A DNA stretch of 64,000 nt from Streptomyces sp. WAC 01529 (GCF_003945545.1 NZ_CP029617.1:1086001-1150000), one strand, 5' to 3'. Positions 41,236 through 53,388 are shown, counted from the stretch's first letter. Translations and numbers: made by a program. The notes: generated by a model from the letters alone, not told the origin.

Positions 41236-42057
41236 ATGCCGACTTCCCACCGCATCCGCGTCGTCGACGCCTTCACCGACCGCCCCTTCGCCGGCAACCC
41301 GGCCGGGGTCCTGCTGCTCGACGCCTTCCCCGATGACACCTGGCTGCAGCACGTGGCCAGGGAGGTCAACCACGCCGAGACCGCCTTCGCCCACCGCCTC
41401 CCCGAGGGCGGCGAGGCGGACTGGGCGCTGCGCTGGTTCACCCCGGCCACCGAGGTCGACCTGTGCGGGCACGCCACTTTGGCCACCGCTCACGTCCTGC
41501 ACACCACCGGCGCCGCCACCGGCCCCGTCCGCTTCGCCACGCGCGGGGGCATCCTCACGGCGACCGCGCACGAGGACGGCAGCCTCACCCTCGACTTCCC
41601 GACCGCCCCGTGCACCGCGACCGACGTCCCCGAGGGCCTCGCCCAGGCCCTGGGCGCCGAGCCGCTCGGCGCGCACAGCACCCACGGGCACGTCGGCGAC
41701 CTGCTGGTCGAGCTGGCCGACGAGAAGACCGTGCGGGCGCTGGCCCCGGACCACAAGGCGCTCGTCCCTTACGCCCGGCGCGGCATCATCGCCACGGCCC
41801 GCGCCGAAGACCCCGCACGCGGCTACGACTTCGTCTCCCGCTGCTTCTTCGCAGGCCTCGGCATCGACGAGGACCCCGTGACGGGCAGCGCGCACACGGC
41901 CCTCGCCCCCTTCTGGTCCGAGCGCCTCGGCCGCACCGAACTGACGGGACTCCAGGCCTCGGCCCGCACCGGCCTGGTCCGCACCGAGCTGCACGGCGAC
42001 CGCACCTTCCTGACGGGCCGCGCGGTCACGGTCATCGAGGGCGAGCTGCACGCCTGA
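41236..42057 (+). CDS. PhzF family isomerase/epimerase-like protein
   Basis: 273 residues with the diaminopimelate-epimerase-like double hot-dog fold: VVDAFTDRPFAGNPAGVLLL, NHAETAF with the PhzF catalytic Glu48, WFTPATEVDLCGHATLATAH, and in the second half GIDEDPVTGSAHTALAPFWS. PhzF isomerises DHHA in phenazine synthesis, but most family members lie outside phenazine clusters and have unknown substrates; no phenazine genes occur here. Divergent from the secreted-protein gene, convergent with a CPBP protease. Confidence 0.92.
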   Translation: MPTSHRIRVVDAFTDRPFAGNPAGVLLLDAFPDDTWLQHVAREVNHAETAFAHRLPEGGEADWALRWFTPATEVDLCGHATLATAHVLHTTGAATGPVRFATRGGILTATAHEDGSLTLDFPTAPCTATDVPEGLAQALGAEPLGAHSTHGHVGDLLVELADEKTVRALAPDHKALVPYARRGIIATARAEDPARGYDFVSRCFFAGLGIDEDPVTGSAHTALAPFWSERLGRTELTGLQASARTGLVRTELHGDRTFLTGRAVTVIEGELHA

Positions 42058-42107
42058 CGGCACGGCCCCCCATAGAGGACGGCACCCCTCTTCCCCTACA
42101 GCGCTGT

Positions 42108-42136
42108 GGGGACGTACGAGAACTCTGTACGTCCCC
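42108..42136. terminator. 10-bp hairpin between phzF-like and CPBP genes
   Basis: GGGGACGTAC (42108-42117) and its complement (42127-42136) around a nine-base loop, ending right at the CPBP stop codon; serves either convergent transcript. Confidence 0.7.
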
Positions 42137-42937
42137 CTAAGGCGTCGGCAGCCACCCCACCTTCCCCGCGAGCAGCGCATACCCGACGAACGCGCCGATA
42201 TCCAGCAGCGAATGGGCGACGACCAGCGGCCCCACCCGCCCCCACCTGCGGTAGAGGAGGACGAAGACCACGCCCATCGCCACGTTCCCGAGGAAGCCGC
42301 CGATCCCCTGATACAGGTGGTACGAGCCGCGCAGCACCGAACTGCCCACCAGCGCGGCCATCGGCGTCCACCCCAACTGACCGAGCCTGCGCAGCAGATA
42401 GCCGACGACGATCACCTCCTCCAGGACCGCGTTCTGCACCGCGGAGAGCACGAGGACCGGGTACTTCCACCACACGTCGGGCAACGCCTCCGGCACCACC
42501 GTGAGGTTGAAGCCGAACCCCCGGGCGGCGAGGTAGAAGGCGATCCCGGTGCTCCCGATCACCGCGGCGATCGCCGTGCCGCGCCCCAGGTCGGGCCACG
42601 GCCGCGTCCGGTCGAAGCCGATCGTGCGAAAGCCCGCCCCCTCCCTCAGCAGGAGGTGCGCGACGAGTGCGACCGGCACCAGCGCGCTCGTGATTCCGAA
42701 CAACTGCCACGCGAGATCGAGCCATGGGCGCCCCGGCGCCGCCGACGCGTTCATGGTGGCCGCCTGATCCTTCAGACCACCGGGCTTGGTGACCGAGCCG
42801 ACAAAGCTGATCAGCGCGGACACCCCGCTCGCGCCGAGCGAGAGAGCCAGCACGAGCAATGTCTCGTCCCGCGGAATCCGCCGCGACGGCCCGCCCGTTG
42901 GAAAAGAACCGGCCATCGGTCCCGGCTCCGCTTGCAC
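42137..42937 (-). CDS. CPBP family intramembrane metalloprotease
   Basis: 266 residues, about seven membrane helices. The CPBP/Abi motifs are present: EEVIVVGYLLRRL (motif 1, Glu-Glu and Arg), SYHLYQGIGGFLGNVAMGVV (motif 2 His) and VVAHSLLDIGAFVGYALLAG (motif 3 His). These Rce1-like enzymes act on membrane or prenylated substrates; in bacteria some handle peptide maturation or immunity to bacteriocins. No precursor peptide gene is seen nearby. The GTG was chosen for its GGAGG ribosome site; ATG seven codons in is an alternative. Confidence 0.88.
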   Translation of the reverse strand: MQAEPGPMAGSFPTGGPSRRIPRDETLLVLALSLGASGVSALISFVGSVTKPGGLKDQAATMNASAAPGRPWLDLAWQLFGITSALVPVALVAHLLLREGAGFRTIGFDRTRPWPDLGRGTAIAAVIGSTGIAFYLAARGFGFNLTVVPEALPDVWWKYPVLVLSAVQNAVLEEVIVVGYLLRRLGQLGWTPMAALVGSSVLRGSYHLYQGIGGFLGNVAMGVVFVLLYRRWGRVGPLVVAHSLLDIGAFVGYALLAGKVGWLPTP

Positions 42938-43103
42938 TACGCCTCCAGTTGAGTAATCCCGCCTCATCCCCCTCCTCGTCCCGCTAGGGTCTCGAAAGAA
43001 GTTACGAAAAGCGTGCGCGACAGGCCGAGGGGGAAGGCCGCCGGTTCCGGGCGTACAGCCCCCTCTTTCCTTGCTTCACCGCTCAAGGAGGGGCATCACC
43101 GCC

Positions 43104-44939
43104 ATGGGACGTCACAGCTTGCCCGATGAGCACGGGGCGAGCGCGCCCGACCCCCGGTCGCCCGCCCCCCTGCCGCCCGAGCCTCGGCCGTCCGACCCCC
43201 GGCCGCGCGCCCGTGGCCGCGCGGTCGCCCTCGCCACGGCTCTCGTTCTCGTGGTCGCGGGCGGCGCGGCGGCGGTCAGCGGCGGTGTGCTCTCCTTCGG
43301 CGGTTCGTGCGACGACGACGCCGTACGCCTGGACGTCGTCGCCGCTCCCGATGTGACCCCCGCGCTGCGCGCCGCCGCCGAGGACGCCCGCGAGAAGGAG
43401 ATCACCTCGGACGGCCACTGCGTCGACGTACGCGTCACCGCGCGCGACTCGTACGAGGTGGCCGACGAACTCCGGGCGGGCAAGGGGGAACCGGAGTACG
43501 ACGTGTGGGTCCCGGACTCCGACCTCTGGGTGCGGCGCGTCGGCCTCGGCACCAAGCAGACGAAGGTCTCCCCTGCGGGCAACATCGCCTCGTCACCGGT
43601 CGGCATCGCCATGCTGCCGTCCGCCGCCAGATCCCTGGGCTGGCCCGAGAAGACGTACGACTGGCCGCGGTTGACCGCCGCCGCCATGGAGGGCGAGGAC
43701 GTGCGCCTGGGCGCCGCCGACCCGGCGCGCAGCGCGACCGGGCTGCTCGCGCTCGCCAAGCTCGGCGCGTCGGCGAAGAAGCAGGCCGGCAATAAAGGCA
43801 AGGAGGGCAAGGAGGGCGACACCAGAGCGGCCGCCCTGGCCAAGGCCCTGTCCGCGCGCACCACCGACACCGACGGCCGCCTCCTGGACACGCTGGCCCG
43901 CGACGGATCCGGCGCCGAGCCGGACGGCTCCCGCCGCAACAAGGCGCTGATCCTCTCCGAGCAGGCCGCGTACGCGCACAACACGTCGGCGGGCCGCAGG
44001 AGCCGCCTCGACCTGTTCTATCCGAAGGACGGCTCGCCCCGCCTCGACTACCCGTACACGCTGGTCGCCGACGACAAGATGTCCACCGACACGAGCCGCG
44101 CGGCGCTGCGCTTCATGACGATGTTCAGCGACGAGGAGGGCCGGAAGATCCTGACGGACCACGGCTTCAGGACCGACCCGGGCCCGCCCTCCAGCAAGCT
44201 CGTCAGCGTCGCGGGCGGCCGCTCCCCGCAGCCGTACGCGGACGACGCGTCGGAGCCGCCGTCCGACAGGCAGATCCAGCAGACCCTCGGTATGTGGACG
44301 ATCACGGTGCAGAACGCCCGGCTCAGTACGGTCGTCGACGCCTCGGAGTCCATGCGCCAACTGGTGCCGGGCCGCGCCCAGTCCCGTATGGAGGTCACCA
44401 AGTCGTCCCTGTCGCGGGCCCTCGCGGGCTTCACGGACGAGGACGAGGTCGGCCTGTGGGAGTTCGCCACCCGGCTCGACGGCGCGCGCGACTACCGCGA
44501 GCTGCAACCGACCGAGCGGCTCGGCGAGCACAGGGGCGGTGCCACCCACCGCGACAGGCTGTCGAAGGCCTTCAGCGACCTGCGACCCGTGCCGGGCGGG
44601 GCGACCGGCCTGTACGACACCACGCTCGCCGCCTACAAGAAGGCCCGTTCGACATATGCGAGCGGCAAGTTCAACGCCCTGGTGATCCTGACCGACGGCG
44701 CCAACCAGGACCCCGGAAGCATCTCGCGCGACTCCCTCCTCGCACAGCTGGAGGAGCTGTCCGACCGCGAGCGGCCGGTACCGATCATCGCGATCGCCGT
44801 CGGGCCCGACGCGGACAAGGCCGAGGTCGAGCAGATCGCCGCGGCCACGGGCGGTTCCGGCCACCAGGTCGACGACCCGGCGCAGATCCACGCGGTCATC
44901 CTCAAGGCCATCATGGAGGCCGGCGGCAACCGGCCCTGA
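43104..44939 (+). CDS. Membrane-anchored extracellular solute-binding/VWA fusion protein
   Basis: 611 residues. A cytoplasmic Pro-rich tail, one membrane helix (AVALATALVLVVAGGAAAV, about residues 37-56), then an SBP-like domain (LDVVAAPDVTPALRAAAEDA, EPEYDVWVPDSDLWVRR, and SSPVGIAMLPSAARSLGWPE) and from about residue 400 a von Willebrand A domain. The MIDAS is intact: VDASESM (DxSxS) near 410, the Thr loop near GGATGLYDTT, and the Asp of ILTDGANQDP. It probably binds a ligand or partner in a metal-dependent way on the cell surface. No transporter genes accompany it. ATG was preferred over TTG 11 codons upstream. Confidence 0.85.
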   Translation: MGRHSLPDEHGASAPDPRSPAPLPPEPRPSDPRPRARGRAVALATALVLVVAGGAAAVSGGVLSFGGSCDDDAVRLDVVAAPDVTPALRAAAEDAREKEITSDGHCVDVRVTARDSYEVADELRAGKGEPEYDVWVPDSDLWVRRVGLGTKQTKVSPAGNIASSPVGIAMLPSAARSLGWPEKTYDWPRLTAAAMEGEDVRLGAADPARSATGLLALAKLGASAKKQAGNKGKEGKEGDTRAAALAKALSARTTDTDGRLLDTLARDGSGAEPDGSRRNKALILSEQAAYAHNTSAGRRSRLDLFYPKDGSPRLDYPYTLVADDKMSTDTSRAALRFMTMFSDEEGRKILTDHGFRTDPGPPSSKLVSVAGGRSPQPYADDASEPPSDRQIQQTLGMWTITVQNARLSTVVDASESMRQLVPGRAQSRMEVTKSSLSRALAGFTDEDEVGLWEFATRLDGARDYRELQPTERLGEHRGGATHRDRLSKAFSDLRPVPGGATGLYDTTLAAYKKARSTYASGKFNALVILTDGANQDPGSISRDSLLAQLEELSDRERPVPIIAIAVGPDADKAEVEQIAAATGGSGHQVDDPAQIHAVILKAIMEAGGNRP

Positions 44940-44960
44940 CCGGGACCGGCCGAGGCGCCC

Positions 44961-46481
44961 TCAGCCCCTCGGCACCGCCGGCTCGCGCAGCCCCACCGGC
45001 CACGTGTGCACCGGCTCGCCCTCGTGCATCAGCTCGCAGTACCGCTTGGTGGTCGCGGCCAGCGCCGCCTCCCGGCCGAGCCCGCTCTCCAGCGCCCGGT
45101 GGTAGGTCGCCGCCTGCCACGAGGCGCCGTTGACCCGCTTCCGGCACCGCTCCTCGATCACCCCGAGATACAGATCCCGGTCGGCGGCCTCCACCCCCCA
45201 GGCATCGAGACCGGCGGCCGCGAGCGGCAGCAGCTCATCGCGTACGAGGTCGACGGCCGGCATCTCGACAGTGCCGCCGAGCCTGCCGCGCCGCGGCCAC
45301 CGCAGCCGGGCGTCGATGCCGTGGCGGCACGCGGTGTCGAAGTTCCGGGCGGCGGCCTCGAAGGGCAGCCGGGACCACACGGGCCTTGCCTCCTCGGCGA
45401 GCGCCCGCACGAGTCCGTAATAGAACGCGACGTTGGCGATGACGTCGGTGACGGTCGGGCCCGCGGGCAGCACGCGGTTCTCGACGCGCAGATGCGGGAC
45501 GCCGTCGGCGATGCCGTACACCGGGCGGTTCCAGCGGTACACCGTGCCGTTGTGCAGGACGAGTTCGCCCAGCTGCGGCACCCCGCCCGCGTCGAGGACG
45601 CCCAGCGGATCCTCGGCGTCCATCAGGGGCAGCAGCGCGGGGAAGTACCGCAGATTCTCCTCGAACAGCTCCAGCGGCCCGGTGATCCACCGCTCCCCGA
45701 ACCAGGTCCGCGGCCGCACCCCCTGGACCTGGAGCTCGGGCGGGCGCGTGTCGGTGGACTGCAGGAACAGCGGCGGCCGCGACTCTCGCCACAGCTCACG
45801 GCCGAACAGGAACGGCGCGTTGGCACCCACGGCGACCTGCGCCGCGGCGACGGCCTGGGCCGCGTTCCACACATCGGCGAACCGGCCCGGGGTGACCTGG
45901 AGGTGCAACTGCAAGGAGGTGCAGGCGGCTTCGGGCGCTATCGACGCCGAGGTGCAGGTGAGCCGTTCGACGCCCTCGATGTCGAGGGCGAAATGCTCAC
46001 CGCGCGCCGCCACGATCTGCTCGTTCAAAAGGGCATAGCGGTCCACGTCGGAGAGGTTCGCGGAGACCAGGTCGGCCCTGTTCAGCGTCGGCAGAATACC
46101 GATCATGACGATGCCCGCGTCCAGCTCGCCCGCTTTCCTGTGAGCGTAGTTGAGCCCCGTACGCACTTCTTCGGCGAGCTGGTCGAGAACGCGCCCGCCG
46201 AGCCGGTGCGGGGCAATGTTCACTTCCAGATTGAACATTCCGAGTTCCGTCTGGAAATCCCGGCTCGCGATGCGTTCAAGAACCTGCGCATTCAACATTC
46301 TCGGCAGTCCGTCGGGCCCGGCGAGATTCAACTCGATCTCCATGCCCATCAGATTCCTGGGCCGGTCGAACCGCTCCTCCTCCAACAGCCGCTCCAGCCC
46401 CAGGAGGCACGCGCGGAGCTTCCTGCGGTACTCGTTGCGATCGGACAGGTCGAACGCGCCCGCCACGACCTTCTCCCCCAT
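44961..46481 (-). CDS. Glutamate-cysteine ligase family 2 (GCS2) protein
   Basis: 506 residues. NLMGMEIELNLAGPDGLPRM supplies the ATP/metal Glu-x-Glu of carboxylate-amine ligases, FQTELGMFNLEVNIAPHRLG the second acidic block, and CTSLQLHLQVTPGRFADVWN the HxH-type strand. The length is greater than the roughly 370-residue YbdK type. Such enzymes join glutamate to an amine or cysteine; mycothiol-using actinobacteria have several paralogues of unclear substrate. GGAGGG lies nine bases before the ATG. It ends 21 bp from the convergent VWA gene. Confidence 0.85.
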   Translation of the reverse strand: MGEKVVAGAFDLSDRNEYRRKLRACLLGLERLLEEERFDRPRNLMGMEIELNLAGPDGLPRMLNAQVLERIASRDFQTELGMFNLEVNIAPHRLGGRVLDQLAEEVRTGLNYAHRKAGELDAGIVMIGILPTLNRADLVSANLSDVDRYALLNEQIVAARGEHFALDIEGVERLTCTSASIAPEAACTSLQLHLQVTPGRFADVWNAAQAVAAAQVAVGANAPFLFGRELWRESRPPLFLQSTDTRPPELQVQGVRPRTWFGERWITGPLELFEENLRYFPALLPLMDAEDPLGVLDAGGVPQLGELVLHNGTVYRWNRPVYGIADGVPHLRVENRVLPAGPTVTDVIANVAFYYGLVRALAEEARPVWSRLPFEAAARNFDTACRHGIDARLRWPRRGRLGGTVEMPAVDLVRDELLPLAAAGLDAWGVEAADRDLYLGVIEERCRKRVNGASWQAATYHRALESGLGREAALAATTKRYCELMHEGEPVHTWPVGLREPAVPRG

Positions 46482-46966
46482 CGAAGGGTCCCTCCTCGCA
46501 TGGGCAGCCACGGATCAGGCCGCTGTGTACGGGGGATGATGCCCCGGCAATGTGATCGATAACGCCCCACGTCCGTTCGCCGGGCGGTAGGCTCGGTCTG
46601 GATTCAGTGAGGCACATTCACCGGGCATGCGGCACGGTGAAGGTTCCCTTCCGAAGAGCCTGGTCAAAAGAGCCGACGGGAATCGGCCGACCGCTCACCT
46701 CGTGAAATGCGAGGTCACGGAAGTAACACCCGCGTTAAATCGGGATGAATCCCTCACAAGGACGGCCTGATAACGCCTTGCTCTCAATATCGACCGCGTC
46801 TAGATGAAACACCGTTCGAACACGGCTCGTATAAACTCCACAATCTAGGCAGAGAGTTGGCGCTCGCGGTCCCCCGGCCCCCGCCCCTCTGACCCAGAGC
46901 CTGACAGCGCCGTCACGCACCTGCCCCCGCCCCACCGTGCCTGTCGAACGAGAGAGGCGACCCACC
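46482..46966. promoter_or_regulatory. 485-bp divergent intergenic region
   Basis: Lies between the GCS2 gene and a divergent hypothetical gene. The right part is AT-rich for this genome and contains CGTATAAACT, a possible -10 element about 140 bp before the hypothetical gene. I see no small ORF or clear operator. Confidence 0.35.
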
Positions 46967-47551
46967 ATGCCGCTGCATGTCCTCCCGGCCCCCGCGCCCG
47001 CCCTGCGCAGCGTTCTCGCGGCACTCGGTTCCCCCACCGCCGTACGCGAGGCCCGCACCCCGGCCCTCCGTGCCGCCCAGGGTTCCGTCAGCCCCGAACT
47101 CCCGCTCCCCGTCCATGTGCTGGACCGCATCACTCCCGAAGGCACCTCCCCGACCCGCCTCGCCGGCTGGCGCTTCATGATGCGCTGCGGAGAGCGCGCC
47201 CTCGCCGCGGCCGACACGATGCTCACCCCCGACGGCTGGGCCTTCTCGCACTTCTTCGAGGGCCCTTACCTCGCCTCCACCGAACGGGCCCTGCGGCACG
47301 CCGAGGCCATGCCGATGCCCTGCCAGCCCCGGCTCCTGTCCGTGCCCGAGCTGTACATGCTCACCCTCTGGCTGCACCGCGACTGCACGGACGAGGGCGC
47401 CGAGGCCCCGCTCGCCGCCACCGACCTGCTCGTCCCCCTCGCCCCCGCCCCGCCCGGCATCGCGGCCCACCGCCCGCACCGGGTCGCCGAGTTGCTGCCG
47501 GTCCTCACCCACCGGCTGACACCCGCGCCGCTGCTCGGCTCTCCCGCCTGA
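46967..47551 (+). CDS. Conserved hypothetical protein
   Basis: 194 residues. MPLHVLPAPAPALRSVLAAL, then DRITPEGTSPTRLAGWRFMM, RCGERALAAADTMLTPDGWA, FSHFFEGPYLASTERALRHA and LSVPELYMLTLWLHRDCTDE. Soluble alpha/beta with conserved-looking Trp, Phe and Cys residues; no signal peptide. I recall similar streptomycete proteins but no named domain. The ATG was chosen over an upstream start that lies in low-quality sequence. A strong hairpin follows the gene. Confidence 0.7.
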   Translation: MPLHVLPAPAPALRSVLAALGSPTAVREARTPALRAAQGSVSPELPLPVHVLDRITPEGTSPTRLAGWRFMMRCGERALAAADTMLTPDGWAFSHFFEGPYLASTERALRHAEAMPMPCQPRLLSVPELYMLTLWLHRDCTDEGAEAPLAATDLLVPLAPAPPGIAAHRPHRVAELLPVLTHRLTPAPLLGSPA

Positions 47552-47575
47552 CCTCGCCACGCCCCTCTCGTCACA

Positions 47576-47607
47576 CGTGCCCCGCCGCCCCCTGGCCGCG
47601 GGGCACG
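47576..47607 (+). terminator. 10-bp GC hairpin
   Basis: CGTGCCCCGC (47576-47585) pairs with GCGGGGCACG (47598-47607), 25 bp after the hypothetical gene's stop. Confidence 0.72.
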
Positions 47608-47865
47608 GTGCTGCCGCCACCCAGGTGGACTAGCCCGCTTGGGCCACTCCGAACCACCCGAAGGGACAGTGGAGTTGAGCTGAACCGCCCGGGCGGGTGA
47701 TACGTCATTAAGCAGTAGGAACCGCTGCAGCAAAATCCCTGCGGATTGACGTCCGTAGGGCAACACTGGGATCGGACCGACTACAAACGGGGGGCGGTCA
47801 TGAACACCGCATCGAGCCGCAGGACAGACGTCACAGCCACTTCACCGCAGCGAAAGAACCCTTCC

Positions 47866-48072
47866 ATGTGCCAGCACCAACCACCGTGCCCGACAGCCGA
47901 CTCCACCGACCGGGAAGCCGCGCTCCTCATGGCGAGCCACCCGGAACAGGGCTGGAGCCTGCTGTGCAACGGCGTCCTGCTCTTCGAGGACACCGGTGAG
48001 CTGCTGCCGGACGGCCAGATCATCGCCCCGCACCGACCGCTGGGCACCGACCAGATCATGACGGCCGCCTGA
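47866..48072 (+). CDS. DUF5999 family small protein
   Basis: 68 residues: MCQHQPPCPTADSTDREAAL, LMASHPEQGWSLLCNGVLLF and EDTGELLPDGQIIAPHRPLG. The CxHxPPC pair at the N-terminus plus a later Cys suggest a metal or redox site. I recognise DUF5999, a short Streptomyces family linked to no known function. An ATG 22 codons upstream (47800) has a better G-rich ribosome site, so a longer form is possible, but the family begins at this Met. Followed by GACCTGATC repeats and a terminator. Confidence 0.85.
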   Translation: MCQHQPPCPTADSTDREAALLMASHPEQGWSLLCNGVLLFEDTGELLPDGQIIAPHRPLGTDQIMTAA

Positions 48073-48083
48073 ACCACCTGAGC

Positions 48084-48110
48084 GACCTGATCGACCTGAT
48101 CGACCTGATC
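48084..48110 (+). repeat. Three perfect 9-bp tandem repeats
   Basis: GACCTGATC occurs three times head to tail just after the DUF5999 gene; function unknown, probably part of its 3' untranslated region. Confidence 0.75.
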
Positions 48111-48146
48111 GACAACGAGAATCGACCAAGAGAATCGACAGAGAGA

Positions 48147-48182
48147 GGGGCCGGCCCGGAGAGAAGTCTCCGAACCGGCCCC
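48147..48182. terminator. Interrupted hairpin between DUF5999 and gcvP
   Basis: GGGGCCGG (48147-48154) pairs with CCGGCCCC (48175-48182), and inner GGAGA pairs with TCTCC. It separates two convergent genes. Confidence 0.7.
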
Positions 48183-48213
48183 GACGCATGCCCGCGGCAC
48201 ACGGGCGCCCTGC

Positions 48214-51102
<2,889 letters not shown>

Positions 51103-51164
51103 TGCGGAGGCCTCCTGGTCTGCGCGACCTACGAGGGGTACCACGGCGCGGGTACCCGGACGGC

Positions 51165-51382
51165 CTCCCCCTCTGTCATCTCAACCTGAGAGCTTCGCGG
51201 CCCCGTCTTTCGACAGAACCGCTTTCACCGTCGGTGAGGAAGGGTTTCGAACGTGCCCGCCCGTACGCCCGCCCTGCTTTCCAGAGTGACCTCGTCCGTG
51301 CGGTACGTGTGCCTGAGAGATTCCGGGGAGGATTTGCTCCTTCGGCGCCTCCGGAATCGTGACCCGGAGAGCTCTCCCGCAC
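51165..51382 (-). promoter_or_regulatory. Tandem glycine riboswitch (gcvT motif)
   Basis: On the minus strand, aptamer 1 begins GGGAGAGCTCTCC and contains GCGCCGAAGGAGCAAATCC and ATCTCTCAGGCACA. Aptamer 2 contains ACCGACGGTGAAAG and AAGCTCTCAGGTTGAGATGA. Both have the CGAAGGAGCAA/CTCTCAGG- or GGTGAAAG/CTCTCAGG-type core of glycine-binding domains. The second ends about 60 nt before the gcvP start. The tandem layout with a short linker is the classic ON switch that permits gcv expression when glycine is high. Confidence 0.93.
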
Positions 51383-51533
51383 GGGGTCAGCAGCCATTCG
51401 CCAGCCTACCAGCGAGGACCACGGGCGTTCCCTCGAGTGGCCGCCTGCCCCGAAGTGCTCTTACGTAGTGAGTACGAGCGGACAAAGATGAGTTATGCCC
51501 ACATCCGAAACCCGCGACCAGCTGGAGGGCCCC

Positions 51534-51911
51534 GTGCAGACCGACATCGATCCGCGCAACCTGATCGGCCGCAAGGCGTTCGACCGCGACGGGGCCAAGA
51601 TCGGCACGATCGACGAGGTCTACCTCGACGACGCCACCGGCGCACCGGAGTGGGCGGCCATACGGACCGGCCTCTTCAGCCGTGACGCCTTCGTCCCGCT
51701 GGAGCCGAGCGAACTGGTCGCCGACGGCACGCTCCGCATCCCGTTCGACCGCGCCCTGATCAAGGACGCCCCCGACTTCGGCGTGGGCCGCCATCTGTCT
51801 CCCGCGCAGGAACTCCAGCTCTACCACCACTACGGCCTGGACACCGCGCCCGCACCGCCGCCACCCCCCGACCACGACTTCGGCCACATCGCGGGCCAGG
51901 ACCCCTCCTGA
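51534..51911 (+). CDS. PRC-barrel domain protein
   Basis: 125 residues. DPRNLIGRKAFDRDGAKIGT, IDEVYLDDATGAPEWAAIRT, GLFSRDAFVPLEPSELVADG forms the PRC beta-barrel; a C-terminal helical motif LSPAQELQLYHHYGLD follows, then a Pro-rich tail. PRC-barrel proteins dock on other proteins or RNA-processing factors; streptomycete ones are often stress-induced. I chose the GTG with GGAGGGCC upstream; the frame also has an ATG 13 codons before. It is divergent from the gcvP leader. Confidence 0.87.
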   Translation: MQTDIDPRNLIGRKAFDRDGAKIGTIDEVYLDDATGAPEWAAIRTGLFSRDAFVPLEPSELVADGTLRIPFDRALIKDAPDFGVGRHLSPAQELQLYHHYGLDTAPAPPPPPDHDFGHIAGQDPS

Positions 51912-51957
51912 CCCCACCCCTCAGCGACCTTCCACCCCAGGAACGTCACCCCAAGCT

Positions 51958-53388
51958 TCATCCCCCCGCCCCCGTGACCACCCCCGCCGCCCCCACCTCC
52001 TCGCCACAAGACCCCGCGCCCACCAGCGGCAACGGCTCCGCGGGAGTCAGCTCCGGGTCATCGGTCCTGAACGTCCGCACCCGCCCCGGCGCCGACCCCG
52101 GCGTCTCGAAGCGCACGGTCACCCGGCCAAGACCGCTCCCCTGCACCCACCCGTGCCCGTACTCGGCATGCCGGACATCGTGCCCCGCGGCCCACCGCCG
52201 CTCCACGGGCACCGCCGGCTCCTCGGCCCGCGAACCGCCCTCCGGCTCCCCGGCCCCCGCCTGCCCGGGCGCGCCCTCATCCGCCTCGCCCACCGGCTCA
52301 ACCGCCTCGGCCTCGGCCTGCGCCTGGGCGAAGAGGTCCTCCTGCGTGTAGTCGGCGAGCCCCGAAACCCCCACCCCGAGCAACCGGACCCCGCCCGTCG
52401 TGTCCACGGACTCCAGCAGCCGCGCCGCGGCTTCCCGCACCACCCCGGGGTCGTCCGTGGGCCCCCGCAACGTCTCGGACCGCGTCAGCGTGGAGAAGTC
52501 GAAGCGCCGCACCTTCAGCACGATGGTCCGCCCGGAGTGCCCGGCCGCCCGCAGCCGCTGCACGCACCGGTCGGCGAGCCGCGCGACCTCTCCCCTGATC
52601 CGCACCCGGTCATGGATGTCCACGTCGTACGTGTCCTCGACACTGACCGACTTGCTCTCCCGCTCGGCCACCACAGGCCGCTCGTCCAGCGCCAGCGCCA
52701 TCGCGTACAGCGATCCACCGTGCGCCTTGCCGAGGAGCCGTACCAGCTCGTCCTCCCCGGCCTCCGCGATCTCCTCGACCGTGGTGATCCCGGCCCGCCG
52801 CAGATGGTCCCCGGTGGCCGGCCCCACGCCGGGCAACGTACGCACCGACATCGGCCCCAGCAGCGCACGCTCCGTACCCGGCGCGATCAGCCTGAGCCCG
52901 TCCGGCTTGGCCTCCTCCGAGGCGATCTTCGCCAGCATCTTGGACGCGGCGAGCCCGACCGACCCGGTCAGCCCGGTCACCGCCCGGATGTCCGACCGCA
53001 GCCGCTCCCCCACGGCCCTGGCGGACGCCTCGTCATCGGCGACGCCGCCCGCCTCCAGGTCCACGAAGGCCTCGTCCAGACTGAGCGGCTCCACCAGCGG
53101 CGACAGCTCCCGCAGCAGCCCCATCACCTGCTCGCTGATCACCCGGTACAACCCGAAGCGCGGCACGAGATAGGCGGCGTTCGGCGCCAGCCGCCGGGCC
53201 TGCCCCATCGGCATCGCGGAGTGCACACCGAACCGCCGCGCCTCATACGAAGCGGTGGCCACGACCCCTCGCGGGCCGAGGCCGCCGACCACGACGGCCT
53301 TCCCGCGCAGACTCGGCTTCGCGGCCTGCTCCGCGGACGCGTAGAAGGCATCCATGTCCAGATGCAGGATCGTCGGCGCGCTTCTCAC
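51958..53388 (-). CDS. dinB: DNA polymerase IV (Y family)
   Basis: 476 residues. Active-site Asp motifs LHLDMDAFYASAEQ and EPLSLDEAFVDLE are intact, as is the YxxxR-type block ASYEARRFGVHSAMPM. The thumb HhH elements (VRTLPGVGPATGDHLRRAGI) and the little-finger domain follow. The C-terminus carries about 60 extra residues, RRWAAGHDVRHAEYGHGWVQ, GSGLGRVTVRFETP, after an acidic linker; in related actinobacterial proteins this add-on is common, perhaps DNA or clamp binding. It makes low-fidelity translesion DNA. No SOS-type box seen upstream. Confidence 0.95.
   Translation of the reverse strand: MRSAPTILHLDMDAFYASAEQAAKPSLRGKAVVVGGLGPRGVVATASYEARRFGVHSAMPMGQARRLAPNAAYLVPRFGLYRVISEQVMGLLRELSPLVEPLSLDEAFVDLEAGGVADDEASARAVGERLRSDIRAVTGLTGSVGLAASKMLAKIASEEAKPDGLRLIAPGTERALLGPMSVRTLPGVGPATGDHLRRAGITTVEEIAEAGEDELVRLLGKAHGGSLYAMALALDERPVVAERESKSVSVEDTYDVDIHDRVRIRGEVARLADRCVQRLRAAGHSGRTIVLKVRRFDFSTLTRSETLRGPTDDPGVVREAAARLLESVDTTGGVRLLGVGVSGLADYTQEDLFAQAQAEAEAVEPVGEADEGAPGQAGAGEPEGGSRAEEPAVPVERRWAAGHDVRHAEYGHGWVQGSGLGRVTVRFETPGSAPGRVRTFRTDDPELTPAEPLPLVGAGSCGEEVGAAGVVTGAGG

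Noticed and set aside
41236..42057. A phenazine biosynthesis gene
   Set aside because: PhzF-like proteins are widespread outside phenazine clusters, and no other phz gene is nearby.
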